The notes beneath the pieces are model-generated. The model ran no database searches, was not told the origin of the DNA, and saw only the letters and a list, made by a program, of their open reading frames with translations. Made by a program: the position numbers and the translations under genes. Shown piece after piece: positions 1-38,932 of a stretch of DNA of 64,000 nucleotides. Source of the DNA: Eriocheir sinensis (Eukaryota > Arthropoda > Malacostraca > Decapoda > Varunidae); the NCBI RefSeq assembly GCF_024679095.1, contig NC_066516.1, positions 7,224,091 through 7,288,090 on the forward strand, in the 5' to 3' direction. Position 1 is the first letter of the stretch, and every line of letters begins with the position of its first letter.

Positions 1-48
<48 letters not shown>

Positions 49-54
49 GAGAGT

Positions 55-112
<58 letters not shown>

Positions 113-418
113 CGGGGGGCAGGACACAAGAGAAGGACCCTAAGATGAAGGATGCGATAAGGGGAGGAGGAGGAGGAAGAGGAGGACGGAAGGGAAGAGT
201 AATGACGGTGAAGGATGGAGGAAGAGGATTCGCCAGGTGAAGGATGGAGAAAAAAGAGACTCCCCGCTAAGACCAATGGAGGAGGAGGAGGAGGAGGAGG
301 AGGAGGAGGAGGAGGATGGAGTAGGAGGAGGAGGAGGAGGAGGAGGAGGAGGAGCAGGTGGTGGTGGGATAGGACCTTCTAAAACCATCCCTCAATTTCT
401 GACCATACCGCCTGACGG

Positions 419-471
<53 letters not shown>
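1..471. repeat. (GA)n and (GGA)n arrays at window start
   Basis: (GA)n at 1-107 and 421-471 with (GGA)n-rich sequence at 161-360. The proline/serine or glutamate-rich frames here are repeat artefacts. Confidence 0.95.
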
Positions 472-474
<3 letters not shown>

Positions 475-1729
475 CAGCCCTCTCCCTTATTGTAGTAGTG
501 TCCTTTTAATAGGTATTTGCTTTGTTATTGGTTTTGTCTGTGCTCTCTCTCTCTCTCCTCCTCCTTTTCCTCCTCCCCCTTCTCTATCCTTCTTTCTTTC
601 AACTTTTACAGACCACCTAGTCTGGACCATGGAGTCTGTGTGGTCTGATTTTCTATGTAAATTTTCCCCTCAAGCCTTCCCTCTTCGCCTCCTCCTCCTC
701 CTCCTCCTCCTCCTCCTCCTCCTCCTCCTCCTCCTCCTCCTCCTCCTCCTCCTCCTCCTCCTCCTCCTCCTTCTCCTTCTCCTCCTCCTCCTTCTCCACT
801 TTTTCTATCGTTCTTCCTTCCACATCCTTCTTCCCCTCAGTCCTTTCCTCAACTCCTCCTTCCCCTCAGTCCTTTCCTCAACTCCTCCTTCCCCTCTTCC
901 TCCTCCTCCTCCTCCTCCTCCTCCATTCTCCCCTCCGCTCGTCCGTTACTCCGTCATCTTTTCTTTCCTCCAGAAGATGAGGCGCAGGTGTTGCCTCCAT
1001 TTGTTTCTCCCTTTTTTCCCCTCCTCTTACATACCTGGATAAATTAAGCGAGGAGGAAAGAAATTAAGGTAAAAAAAATAATACCTCCCCCCCCCCCCCA
1101 CACACACGCATATTATATAAAGGCTTGGCTGAACTCTTATGCGGCAACCAGTAAAAGTGGTGTCAAAAAAACTCTTACCCATCGTAAATAAATAAAGTAT
1201 AATGTTGGTTCACTCTCCCTGTTTTCTTTTGTGTGGCTTTGTGAGAGAAAACGTTAAGCGGACCGGTTTTTGAAGGGGCGACTTTGGTGTTTGCCTTGCC
1301 ATTGCCCGGCACGTGAGCACAGTGGGATGGGGACAGGGCGGGAAAGGAGGGATGGTAGGGGGGACTATATGCTATTATGGGACGCTTGATGGGACTGGAG
1401 GGAAGGGGGAACGAAACGGAGGAGGAGGAGGAGGAGGAGGAGGAGGAGGAGGAGGAGGTAATGAGAGAGGGGGTCTGGTATTGTCGTTGTAATGGCGCTG
1501 GGAAATTCTCGACAAATACTGCGTGTGTTTGCTCATTAGTTCGAGTTATATTGTCAGGTTTTAGTCCCATAACATTAGTGTGTGAGTGTGTGTGTGTGTG
1601 TGTGTGTTTACACTAAGGGAAGCAGCTCAAGGGCAAAAAATAAATAATGACGAAAAAAAGGCTGCTAATCACTGCCCCTATATTAACAAAAAAGAGTTTA
1701 GAAGAGTGGCCAAAAGAGAGGTCAATTTC

Positions 1730-1777
<48 letters not shown>

Positions 1778-2128
1778 CAGTGTCAGTATGTATTCACTCC
1801 TCATAATTGTTTGTTTTCTCTCTTTCTCAGGTGTGGTAGTGATCGTGTGGCCGGCAGTGTGTGGTGAAGATGTGGTCACTATAGCCAAGCCTGTGACTCC
1901 CCTCTCTTCCACATTACCCTGCTCACCCTTCTTCTCCTCCACCTCTTCCCACCCTCACCCTCATCGCCTCATCCACCTCTCGTCCTCATCCTCTCCCGCT
2001 TAATCCTCCTCCTCCCCTGACACTCACACCTCCTCATCCCCTTCCCCTCCCAATCCTGCCCTCACTACACTGAATGCACGCAAACACGCACACGCAAAAC
2101 ACCCACAAAAGGAAGTAAGGCAGTCGCG

Positions 2129-2169
<41 letters not shown>

Positions 2170-2662
2170 CACAGACACACACAGGTCCATGACGTACGGG
2201 GCGTTGCGGAGCCCCATGAGCTTAGCGGCACTTCGGCCCCTCCTTCAAAGTCTTCCTTTTAATAGGTGATACGCGTTGGTGAGGGATCTCCCCCCCCTAA
2301 CCCACCCACTAATCCACCCCTACTATTTACAACCCCCTCTTCTTCCCTCTCACCTCTACTAGTCCTCCCCTTACACACATCACAACGTATTCCATAAGCC
2401 ACAAACTTAACTAACATTCCAAAAACCACCCACCGACATTCCATCCAACCCGTAAACTAATTGTAACGGAACCAACTTGAACACAAACACACACAACAGC
2501 ACCAAAAAGAGTAAGTGTGTGTGTCGTTTTACATTCCACTAAACAAACGCAAAAACAAATAAAAACTAATCCACGGACATAAACAGTCAAACGTTAGTAT
2601 ATTGAAAACCATCACATGTAAAAGCTTCCATTTACTCTCCTATTACCAACACATTCCTACCT
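472..2662. other. Low-complexity upstream flank, no gene seen
   Basis: (CTC)n at about 685-790 and 896-925, (GGA)n at 1420-1456, (GT)n at 1580-1606 and 1733-1776, (CA)n at 2133-2166. No splice-compatible or family-like frame was found. Confidence 0.8.
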
Positions 2663-2815
2663 TTACCTTACCTTACCTTACCTTATCTAACATACCCTTA
2701 CCTCATTACCTTACCTTACAAAACCTAACACACCTTGCCTTCATTACCTAACCTTACCTTACCTTACCTTACCTCATTACCTTACCTTACAATACCTAAC
2801 CTACCCTACCTTTAA
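2663..2815. repeat. Degenerate (CCTTA)n pentamer block upstream of GALNT
   Basis: Runs of ACCTTACCTTACC alternate with CCTAAC and CATTACC for about 150 bp, ending about 30 bp before a (CAC)n run and the GALNT start codon. It is close to, but not, the CCTAA telomere unit. Confidence 0.8.
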
Positions 2816-2829
2816 TTACCTTATCTGTC

Positions 2830-2847
2830 CCCACCACCACCACCACC
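2830..2847 (+). promoter_or_regulatory. (CCA)n run forming the GALNT start context
   Basis: CCCCACCACCACCACCACC directly precedes ATG and supplies the CACC context favoured by animal ribosomes. The transcription start was not located. Confidence 0.5.
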
Positions 2848-28289
<25,442 letters not shown>

Positions 28290-28363
28290 CACCTTGTCTG
28301 CCCATATGTTACCTTGGAAGCTGCACCATAGCAAGCTGAAATGAACATCAGAGAAGTATGGTG

Positions 28364-28571
<208 letters not shown>

Positions 28572-30827
28572 CATAGACTCTGTGATAAGTCAGAAAATCT
28601 TCATCTCATGCAGTGACCTAGTGTTGTTGGTTTGTGAATACCAATGTGATAAAGCCCTATTTCTTGTAGAGCTAGACTACTTTTATCATGGTTGTGATGA
28701 TAAGCAGTGCAACATAATACCAGTTGGAGTGGACTAAGTGACTATTGCACAGCTTTTGAAAGGAACTTACAGGGTTTCTTCAATGGTACTTAACACAGAG
28801 AGATAAGAGTGACTAGTTTAATAGTTCAGAACGGGGCCTGGAAAGTGAGACTCTGATGGAAATCCTTACACTGGAAAAAACACTTTGTTACAATTGTGTG
28901 GTGTGGTGACTGGCTGAATCATCACAGCAGAAAAAACAGCTGTGAGGATTGTGCTCTTGAGTAATGATATGAATTGTGGTCAAATAATTTCCTTTGTGAT
29001 GTAGAATGAAAAATCAAGAGCCATTCAACAATGATCATTATTACAACACACCAGCAGATTGTTTCCCTCTTACATCTGCGAGAAGCTCAACATCTCAAGG
29101 CAAACACCATGGGAGTCAGTAACGATGATGGAGCTCCATATTTAGAATGATGTCTTTCCATGCTCGTAATTCTTCCAGACAGAATGAACTTTCCACAAGC
29201 ATCATATATATGTAATGTAAATATGCTGTCCCATTACTTCCAGAGATTTAACTTCCTTTGCCATCTGTCCAGGTGAGAGTGTGAATTAGTGCCTTCTAAG
29301 AAAGCCAGAGAAGGTTTGTTTGACGTTACCTTGATATTCACACCTGGACCACAGAGGAACCATGTGTTGGTTGCTGTGTTATGCCAGCTGATGCAGGGAG
29401 AAGCACAAGTAGTGGCAAGCTGTAGTGCTGTTACACTAAGTTACTGAATTGTTTTTTATTTCAAGGGTTACCATGGCTACTTCTGCTGTGATGAAAGTTT
29501 GCCATAGGAAATACTTTCCATATCTGTTATTGTCTTTCATTTTGACTCTGAATGACAATAGATACTAAATATTCCTTACTACATTTTTGTAGTTATTAGG
29601 GATAAACTTTCCATTTGACTTAAGGGTTACTAATCAACTGCTAGTGCTTTGAAAAATGCACAGAGATAAGTGCTTCTAAGTTGCCACACTTATGGTTCTT
29701 CCTTTTGTCAGCACTTCTGTACAGTAGGTAATGCTTCGTGTTGTACCATATGACCCCCAGCTGTTATTGCCAAATGTACAAGACATTTATGCCTTTCAAA
29801 ATGACTGACTGAAGAACTACAGACAACATAAATGACTCACAAGGGAGAAATGAACGCCTCCAGTCCATGAGATTCTTACTGTGGTGGCCTTGCCTCAGGC
29901 GGCCAAACCAGGTGTTCAGAAAATCTTGAAAATGATGTAACATATGCTTTGTTACCTAATTCTGTAATTTTAAAAGATCCTTATTTTATTATAGTATTTG
30001 ATCTAAAAATGCAGCAGCATAAATGTGAGGGGAGTTGCTGCACTGTGATACCTGCACAAGATTTTTCAAAAGCACATCTCATATTATGTAAGGTGACTGC
30101 AGATAACTAATGATCAGTGAAGCCAAATCTAAAAGGGATAGGTAGAACAGAAGTGTGGTATTTTTGTATTGTGAGCATGGTGGAGCAGCTGCACCACCAC
30201 CACGCCTGGCCGGTGAGTGCCAGCTCTCACAGACTTGAAAACCATGAGCCTAATCCAGTGTGTGCTGTTAAAAGAAGGTTGATTTCCATGATGTGTAGTG
30301 TCACAGCAAAACCCATTGTGTGTGGTGTGGAGTCTGTGAAAGCATTCCTGGTGATGAAGGACAAGACTCCCTGAGCTGGTGGCACTCTGAGCCATGAGTG
30401 TGGATCAGTTTCACTTGTGTCAAATGGTGACTTGGTTTATACCTCAGGTGTTATAGAATGCTCCTTGAACCCTTCCTGTCTGTTGGTTGTTGAGGAAAGA
30501 CGCTTCAGATGATGTTGCTTACCATAAAAATTTGATTGAACTTCTTGGAGTGTCATCTGATTAACATTAACTGTGTCCTCTCTAGGCATAAAAAAAATTA
30601 TATAATTTCAGTTTTAGGAGGGTTAGCATTAATTTGATTATGATATTTTCCTGTGTACATTTCCAAATCCTACGGAGCCGTGAAATATGTAATTATATAT
30701 GTATTTAGCTTTTACAATGGTGATGGTGTTTGGGGCTGATTGAGTACTTCCAGTTACATTATGGTGATGGTGATGACTTTCTAATTGACAAATTACACTA
30801 ATTTCATCCTTTGCACTATCATTTTCA

Positions 30828-30932
<105 letters not shown>

Positions 30933-33900
30933 ATAATCATTAATGGTGAAGGACTATTGAGACAACTGAGAAAGATTCAGCAAATGGCTGTGAATCAATT
31001 TTTCATGTTATTTGTGTTGTAAATGCCATTCCAGGTAACAGCGAGGGAATCAGACTATGAAACAAGATGATGCAATGTTGTAACCATGTGGCAAAGAATG
31101 GCTGCAGGGCAAGCTTCATCACATTGCCACACCAACAGAACAAAAAATTACTCTTTAGACAAAATCTCGGATGCAACCTAATGTTTGAACAACATGCATG
31201 CATCCTCATGGAAAGATTATAGGTTACTCACTTAATTAATGCATTTATGTAATTGGAAGTCTTTGTGTGTTTTCTTTTCTCATTTGATTGTATCTTTTTG
31301 TATTTTAAATGTTATGGGCCATCAATTTATTTTCCTTCATATATGAAAATAAGATTATGTTCATCATGTCAGTGAGCCTGACGGTCTGACAGTTGTGTGC
31401 TGGCCACCACCACCGAGGCACTTGAGGAGGATGTATTGGTCCATCTTTCCATTTTCAAAGTTGAACCCCTGGTAGTTGAGAAGGTTAATTACTTACATTA
31501 CTGCAATTAAGTTTTTGGATTTGTTTGATTAGGATTAATTACAAACAAATCTTCATGTAAAAAAAAAAGAACTGCATGTGAAATATGGAATCATTGATGA
31601 ATATAGAGTTATTATCTTAAAGCTCACATGATCACTCTTCTTTACCATCTGGAAGGGTATGTTATGAATATTTGTAACTATGTAACAGGGATCTTTGCAT
31701 TGCTATATAAAAAAGTTGGTTCATAACAATCATAATCTTGTGTATTACATAAAAGTATTACAAATTACATAAAAAATGTTCAGTAGATAATATTATATAA
31801 ACAAAGCATTGCAATACCTGTTGGAGTACTGGCGTCTTCTTTTTTTGTAGTCTTCCTTAATTTTGTTTGAAACAGATGCAACTTTGGTGTCTGTGATTTT
31901 AATGATTTTAGTAAATTTAACCTGCTCCATATATTATTAACTTGATAACATTATAAAAAAGAAAATAGTAAGAAATACATTGCAGTCTTTGTCCTAAGAC
32001 CACTTTTGAAGCCTGCCCATTATGAAACTGAAAAAAATATATAAGAACATTAAATCAAAGCTAGCCTGTCTCATGACAAAGGGAGTTTCTTGTTATTAAA
32101 GAAAATATGGAACGGAAAAAAGAATTAAAAGCATACTTTTCCTAGTAATCGCTTGATTATTTTTATGAATATAAATTTTCTGCGATATAACAAAAGAATA
32201 TATATTTGCCAACCTTTTCAACAATTTAAGGTGTTATTGTTAACCTTAACCTTCAGTAGAAATAATTTGGTGAAGGTACTTTCAAATTTCCTATTAAAAT
32301 TATAGCTTGCCTGAAGCTTACATGAATTTTTGACTTAATACTATTTATTTCAAAAGTTATTTTCTGCAAATTATGTGAATATGCTACTTCTGCATCACAA
32401 GTTAACCTGCAGTGAATATCGCATGCTGACTACCATCATATGACCACAAATGTATAAACAAACAAAAGAAGAAAAGCATTTGATAAGAATCATATGCTGT
32501 CAGACCTGCAATAACTTGTCATTGTCACTTTCATTTAGTAAACTTTTTTTGATCAAATTATATGCCTTAGACTAAAAGCTTTTCATTCCTTAATTGGGTC
32601 ACATTCCTGATGAGATATGACAAGGCTGCAGGTGAGGTGTGGCTGCCCAAGACGAAGGACAAAACTCACATGCTAAATAACGGTTGTTTTGGCCAGCAAG
32701 TTTTCTTCTCATTTATCATTTTTGAAAATGGCTTCTTGTTCAATTTGTTTTTATTAATTCCAAGCCTTGCATTGATTTCCATGCACTATATCTATAAAAC
32801 CATGAAACTGTAATTAGTTGCTGCAGCATAAAGCAGTTTATCAAACTGAATAAGCAAAGTACTAGGTGTTGCCATCCCTCCTTGGGCCGGTGGTGGGCCA
32901 AGCCAGCTAGGCGTCATGTGGGGGAGCTGGAGAAAATTATTATGATTACCATTACCATAAATGGCAGTGAAAGTCTGAGCATTGCATCTAATTAGTATTG
33001 ACAGATGTAACAAAAGACAGGATTGTTGAATCATCTTCCTTTATTCCTAAATAAGGTGCTTTAATATCAATATCAATAAGCTCAAGTGGATTTGTTGACT
33101 TCATTTAACATTTTTTTATCATCTACATCAACACTAATTCATCTCAGATGATTTCATTGTAGTTTAAGATGTAAAGTCTAGAAAAGATGTATATTTTCAT
33201 GTGTTTGGGATGACTTGAAATATGCTACATGTCAGGAAATGTTATTATTACTTAAGCAGGAATAGCCTGTCTTCTGAATATATATAGTACATATATTTTA
33301 TTTTGATAAATTATTCGGTTCCATCTTCTCGTCACTTGATCATGAAAATGGTTTCTGTAAATGTAACGTTCATCTTTGCATTTATTAGTATGGCTTGATA
33401 ACATTCAACCAGTTTATATTATCAGTGAATAAGAAAACATCATTCCAAATGTGAAGCATTGAAACATACCATAATTGTGAATGCTTGTGTTTGTACATAC
33501 TCTGTAAGTATGTGCACGTGCATGGTGAAGGGAACATTTCAAAGTTTTTAATAAATAGTTTCTTCACAAATTGAGATTTTTAATAAAATGCCACTCAAAC
33601 AGCACAGCTTGGCATTGTGCTGCTTGCTCATTGCAGTGTGTGTTTGTTGGTTAGGAAGGTGGTGCTTCATTATCAAAGAGGAGCTCCATGCCCTTCATCC
33701 CTCTTGGCTTTTCTTCCATTATTTTTCAGTACTAAATCTTTCAGTCAATAGTGCCATGTTTTTCTTGATAGTATAAGTCTTCACCTTGCATGCATGAGTC
33801 AGTGGGGACAGGCACTAAGGAGGCTTTGTCTTGTATCTGTATGACACTTTTTTTTTTTCCATGCAGTCACCCTTTCTGTGCCAAATACATCAGTGTAGGA

Positions 33901-34240
33901 GCCATTGGCTTGCAATTTCCATGAGCTTTGTTGGTGCCCCTTGGACTCCTCCACCAGATTGTTTCTAACAGATTTTTCAGTGGTGTGCCACATGCCTATA
34001 TTGGTGGAGTTGACATACATGGACTATGCAGGTAATATACTGTAGCTCAATTCTATCTCGCAGAGTAATTAGTAAATTGACACGCAAATTTTAAGATGCT
34101 GTATGATTTCATGAAAGGCATGTGATATTTTTTTCACTGCCTTTGGGCTGCTTCATACAGGGCATCAGAGAAGAGCCTCTGTGCATTCTGGAGTTCATTG
34201 TTATGAGTTGTGTAATTATAAAATGAACTTTGAACTAGAT

Positions 34241-34666
34241 AAATGTAAAAAAAAACATCAATTAGCCTTTTTGAAACAGGGGGAGGGACGTTTGGAGCTT
34301 GCGATTTTATTAAACAGGTACACCCAGTTGAAAAAATCTATAAAACTTTACAAATAACAATGACATTTATCTTATTGTTACACCACCGGCCCGCGCATCA
34401 CACTCCAAGCACGGGCAAGTGGCGTGCCGCAACCCAAAAACCACCACACCCGGATCGTGAACCCAGAACAGCCACAAGACACACCACGCCAACACTCTCA
34501 AAGGCCGCCAACCACGAGGGAACAAGGCAGGGCAAAGACACGCTCACAGTGCAGGTTTTCCACTTTACTTAACAGCTCCAGTCAAATAACGCAAAAATGT
34601 GTTGTTTTGTTTGAGATATGGAGACGGGTAACGAATGTTTTTTTTCTTCCCATAAACGATTGACCG
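34241..34666. other. GC-rich segment, unidentified
   Basis: C/A-rich sequence (34380-34560) in otherwise AT-rich flank, bounded by TTTTATTAAACAGG and CACTTTACTTAACAG. Possibly the edge of an unrecognised element. Confidence 0.4.
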
Positions 34667-34875
34667 ATGATTGATTGATAGTTTATTGTTGCAAATAAAC
34701 AACAAAAGAGAAGGGAGGAGCATGCCATCCCAACCCCCAGGCAGTACAGAGCATAGCTGGGCACGATAACAGAAAACGTTATTGATTGATTGACTGATTG
34801 ATAGTTTATTGTTGCAGGTAAACAACAAGGGAGAAGGGAGGAACATGCCATCCCAACCCCCAGGCAGGACAGAGT
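34667..34875 (-). mobile_element. Two tandem LINE-like 3' tails with AATAAA and (TCAA)n
   Basis: The block TTGATAGTTTATTGTTGCA...GAGAAGGGAGGA...CATGCCATCCCAACCCCCAG occurs at 34667-34750 and 34783-34873. On the minus strand each ends with CAACAATAAACTATCAATCA, a polyadenylation signal followed by a tetramer tail. The first 29 bp of the TAGCTGGGC element lies between them. Confidence 0.55.
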
Positions 34876-37108
34876 GTGATTATACAACTCGATACCAGAT
34901 AACTGTTGATGGAAAACCCTATCGGTGATAACCGATATTCGTTAACTGGAGACACAAATATAGGCGATAACCGATACCCGATATAAATCCACAATTTCTA
35001 TACTAGCTAGCGATAAGTCCGATACGCGAAAACGATACTATATTGATATTTCAAATAAAAAATAAAAAAAACAGATGAATTCAAATTTTCATTATCTGTA
35101 TTTTAGAAAACTTACAAAACCTGAAAACCACACGTTGACACGTACCTATGGACGGTAATACTAGAAGCTCAACCGGTGTTGTGTTATTTGGCGTCCCCAC
35201 CGTCAAAAGCTGGCGCTTTTGTTTACAAACACTGGTCTCTCGTGAACTGGCCCATCACTATTTATTCAGTTATTCTTACTTATCACCATTAACACTTCAG
35301 CAGTCACTTCAGTAAAGAAGCACTGAAGCACTGGGAACAGGAACACTGGCACTCACTCCGTCACTCGAGACGCAGCTGAGAGGCCACGCGCCACGCTGCC
35401 ACGTGATAACACAACCCGCTGGATTAACACAGTGAAAATCATCCCTAATGACTTCTAGTCAGTAGGCCCGGGTTCGATTCCTGGCACTCAGTGGTGTTCA
35501 TTTGACAAACCGCTGGTCTCTGATAGCGCTCTTTACAACGGGATCACAAATTACAGGCAGTGAATAATCATTTTGGGGGCAAAGTTAAATGATTTTTCTC
35601 TTTGATACTGATTTTTGAGTAATATAAAAAAAATAACCTAGTGTTTTAATGTTGATGATCTAAGTATGAAATCTCTTCACCGAAGATATTTCATACCCCA
35701 AAAGTTTTTCTTAGAACACCTGGCGTCCGGACCACGCATGCATAGTAGGGAGGAGACGTTTTTTCTTTTTTTTCTGAGGCGGAAAAAAGTAGCGATTATC
35801 GCTAGTTTGGTTACAAAAGTAACGAAGATACCGATAGATAGATAAATAAGTAGCGGATGGCCGATTACCCGATTTTGTTATCAGCGATAAAGTATCGCGA
35901 TAACTTGTCGCGATAACGCCCAGCTAAGACTGTATGTCTGATTCAGCCTTCCAGCAACTCTTAATTACGGTTAAAAAGCTTTGTGAGACTGTACAGGTCT
36001 ACGCTTGCTGGTCTGAGCATGCGCAGTTCACGAGAGACCAGTGTTTGTTAGGAAAAGCGCCAGCTTTTGATGGTGGGGACGCCAAAATACACAACACCGG
36101 TTCAGGCGTTTCTAGTATTACCGTCCATTGGTACGTGTCAACGTGTGGTTTTCAGGTTTTGTAAGTTTTCTAAACTACAGATAATGAAAATTTGAATTCA
36201 TCGATGTTTTTTTTATTTGAAATATCAATATGGTATCGTTTTCGCCTACCGGACTTATCGCTAGCTAGTATCGGAATTGTGGATTTATATCGGGTATCGG
36301 TTATCGCCTATATTTCTGTCTCCAGTTAACGAATATCGGTTATCACCGATAAGGTTTTCCATTATCAGTTATCGGTTATCGGGAATAAGGTTTTCTGTTA
36401 TCGTGCCCAGCTATGCATACAGTACCGCTACCACCATCCCCGCTGTTTCTAGAACGACACTGTACGAGTTGTATTTATATGTACAGAGTGTCGTTCTAGA
36501 AACAGCGAGGATGGTGGTACTGTATGTCTGATTCAGCCTTCCAGCAACTCTTAATGTGTTGAAAAACTTTGTGAGACTGTACAGGGCTACGCTTACTGGT
36601 CTGAACATGCGTAGTTCACGAGGTGTTTGTAAACAAAAGCGCCAGCTTTTGACGATGGTACACCAAATAACACAACACCGGATGCCTTCAATACCACGGC
36701 ATGCTCACAAACGAATATGGAATATCAAATTTGAAGCATTGAATAATCATTTTTTGGGCAAAGTTAAGTGATTTTTCTCTTTGATATATTGATTTTTGAG
36801 TAACATAGAAAATAACCTATTGTTTTAATGTTGATGATCTAAGTATGAAATCTCTTCACCGAAGATATTTCATACCCCGAAGTTTTTTCATACAACACCG
36901 GGCGCCCAGGCCACGCATGCGCGGTAGGGAGGAGACAACGTTTTTTTTTTTTTTTCAGAGGCGGAAAAAAGTAGCGATTATCGCTAGTTTGGTTACAAAA
37001 GAAACGAAGATACCAATATATATTTAAATAAGTAGCGGATGGCCGATAACCCGATTTTGTTATCAGCGATAAAGTATCGCGATAACTTATCGCGATAACG
37101 CCCAGCTA
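34754..37108. mobile_element. Composite of TAGCTGGGC-ended DNA elements in inverted and direct copies
   Basis: A left arm (34754-35260) begins TAGCTGGGCACGATAAC. It reappears inverted at 35960-36413, ending GTGCCCAGCTA. A right arm (35561-35926) ends GATAACGCCCAGCTA and is repeated directly at 36740-37108. All arms are packed with TATCG/CGATA motifs, including TATCGCGATAAC palindromes. A third stretch (TGTCTGATTCAGCCTTCC on) occurs at 35935 and 36524. The TIR style resembles hAT-type non-autonomous elements, but no transposase or clean 8-bp target duplication was found, so the superfamily is open. Confidence 0.72.
36420..36522. mobile_element. 103-bp TA-flanked MITE (Tc1/mariner-like)
   Basis: Near-perfect arms of about 45 bp start CAGTACC and end GGTACTG, including GCTGTTTCTAGAACGACACT and its complement. 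The element is flanked by TA on both sides (36418-36419, 36523-36524), the Tc1/mariner target. It sits inside the larger composite of inverted repeats. Confidence 0.82.
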
Positions 37109-37171
37109 TGCTTATTGCCTATATCACAGTCAGAAGGGGAGGAAGACAGAACTGCATACAAGGCACACTGA

Positions 37172-37726
37172 CTATCAACAAACAGCTTTCCCGAGAGCTA
37201 CAGTGATATGGAGGGCTTCATATATGGCATAGCGTTCTGCCCTTGTGGAAGACAGATGATCAAGAAGCCTCTTAGAAACCTCAGTGTCAGTGTATTCAGA
37301 GGGGGTGACATAGTCCCTAATAAATAATCCACAACCAGTCTTGGTGCCATTGACAGATCCATCACAAAACACATGGACAGCCTGGATGCGGGGATATACT
37401 GACAATTTAGTCAGAAAATGGTCCTGCAGGACTTGAGAAGGCCAAGAATCTTTAGGTTTATCCAATTTTTCTATATCAACACTGACTCTATGAGGTTTCC
37501 AAGAAGTATAACAAGGGCTGCTAATGAGGGCAAGACACGGTTCAAGGACACCAAGGTCAGATAAGAGCTTGTGAAGCTTTCTAAGGTACGCTTTGGCTGG
37601 AATGTTAGGGGTGGGCTGAAAGTTACCAAGAGCCTGCCTAAGCTGAGTGTCCCTATGACAAATCATGCGGCAGACTGTGCGGCAAGTAATTTCCTGGATT
37701 CTGCAAACAACACTGGACCGTTCCAA
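37172..37726 (-). mobile_element. LINE relic: RNase H domain fragment
   Basis: An open frame of about 183 codons on the minus strand. Its second half reads IQAVHVFCDGSVNGTKTGCG and later LLDHLSSTRAERYAIYEAL, the pattern of a retrotransposon RNase H (catalytic D in DGS and E in AERYAI). The upstream half resembles the linker after a non-LTR reverse transcriptase. The frame stops before the next catalytic Asp block, so the domain is cut at its C-terminus. No reverse transcriptase is attached. I read it as a truncated copy from the Jockey/I/R1-like side of the LINEs; the clade is a guess. Confidence 0.75.
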
Positions 37727-37988
37727 CTCAGCTCGGAGGACTTCAAGCTTTGCCGTCCTGGGACATAAACGAATGAAAAGCTAGTAGTTAGAGCATTGAA
37801 AAATTCAATAAATTAATAACTTCGTAATGAAGTGTTTTGCCACGTGCTACTGGCACTCAGCGAGCATTGATGCCGATTTTTTTTACATCTATGCCTCGGC
37901 CCGAGGGAATCTTAAGATGGCGGCTGCGAGCTTCAGGATTCTAACCAGGCTAGTACAGAGAAAGCCAATCCAGTTATAACAGAGATCA
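37727..37988. other. Spacer between LINE relic and MULE pseudogene
   Basis: No gene or repeat recognised. Confidence 0.5.
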
Positions 37989-38932
37989 GTGGATGCACCC
38001 CACGCCGCCGGCCATCACACAGCCCTCCGCGCCCCAAACTTTATCGGCAGCAGTTGGGGAAGTCTTTCTATTACCTATATAAATATCCCTTCCTCGCCTG
38101 ACTCTTGCCTGCAGGGAGGGGCGCTGCCTCCTGAACGTCATGAGCCTGATATACTTGTCATAGGCCACGTGGACCACTCGGACCATCAGCTCGATTCTTT
38201 TGAAATAAGTCATGCTCACATTCCTGAAAAGTTCCTGCGGTATGAAATTTCTGTTGGTGGCCGACGGGATCTAATATTTGCTACAGAGGAACAACTATCC
38301 CTGTTAAGAAAGGCAAACCATTGGTACGTAGATGCAACTTTTAAAATAGTCCGCTGCCCCATTAAACAACTTTGTAGTATTCATGCATTCACACAAAGTG
38401 ACAAGAACTTAAAACAAGTGCCACTGCTGTTTGAACTAATGTCTGGGAAAAGACGTAGAGATTACAAAAAGATGTATGCAAAAACTAAAGATCTTTTAGG
38501 TGGGGAATTGAAAATAAATGAAATTACTATTGATTTTGAGGCAAGCATTTGGAATGCGATTCCCGAAATCCTGCCAGATGTTATAAACGCGGATGCAGCT
38601 TTCATTGGGGGCAGGCAGTGTGGCGTAAAATTCAAGAAATAGGCCTACGAGTACCTTACACAAATGATGTTGGAACGCATAAATATCTCGGGAAAGTCCT
38701 GACATTGCCTTATGTTCCTGCAGAGCATGTTGCAGAACTCTTCATGAGATTTTATATGAAAGCAAACGACTCTCACGCCCTCATAAGTCTTCTAGACTAT
38801 ATAAAAAAATCCACCTGGATCCATTCTGACATTTGGCCTCCCAGAGCGTGGTGCGTATTTGGTATAAGCATCCGTACAAATAACGATTTGGAAGGTTGGC
38901 ATAATATGCTAAATAGGAAGGCGCGCAAATAA
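37989..38932 (+). mobile_element. MULE-type transposase pseudogene with one frameshift
   Basis: Two overlapping frames form one MULE transposase-like domain. Frame one (to the stop at 38640-38642) holds WYVDATFKIVRCPIKQL, with the first catalytic Asp at 38331, and ITIDFEASIWNAI, with the second at 38532. Just after 38590 the conserved block GCSFHWGQAVWRKIQEIGL continues in the +2 frame until 38932, ending NNDLEGWHNMLNRKARK. One small indel therefore separates the two frames. MULE domains also occur in domesticated FLYWCH-linked host genes, but I see no intron structure or FLYWCH motif here. Confidence 0.78.

Noticed and set aside
35455..35495. tRNA-like stretch with GGGTTCGATTCCTGG
   Set aside because: Only a B-box-like half is present; no cloverleaf can be built. 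Possibly a SINE remnant inside the composite element.
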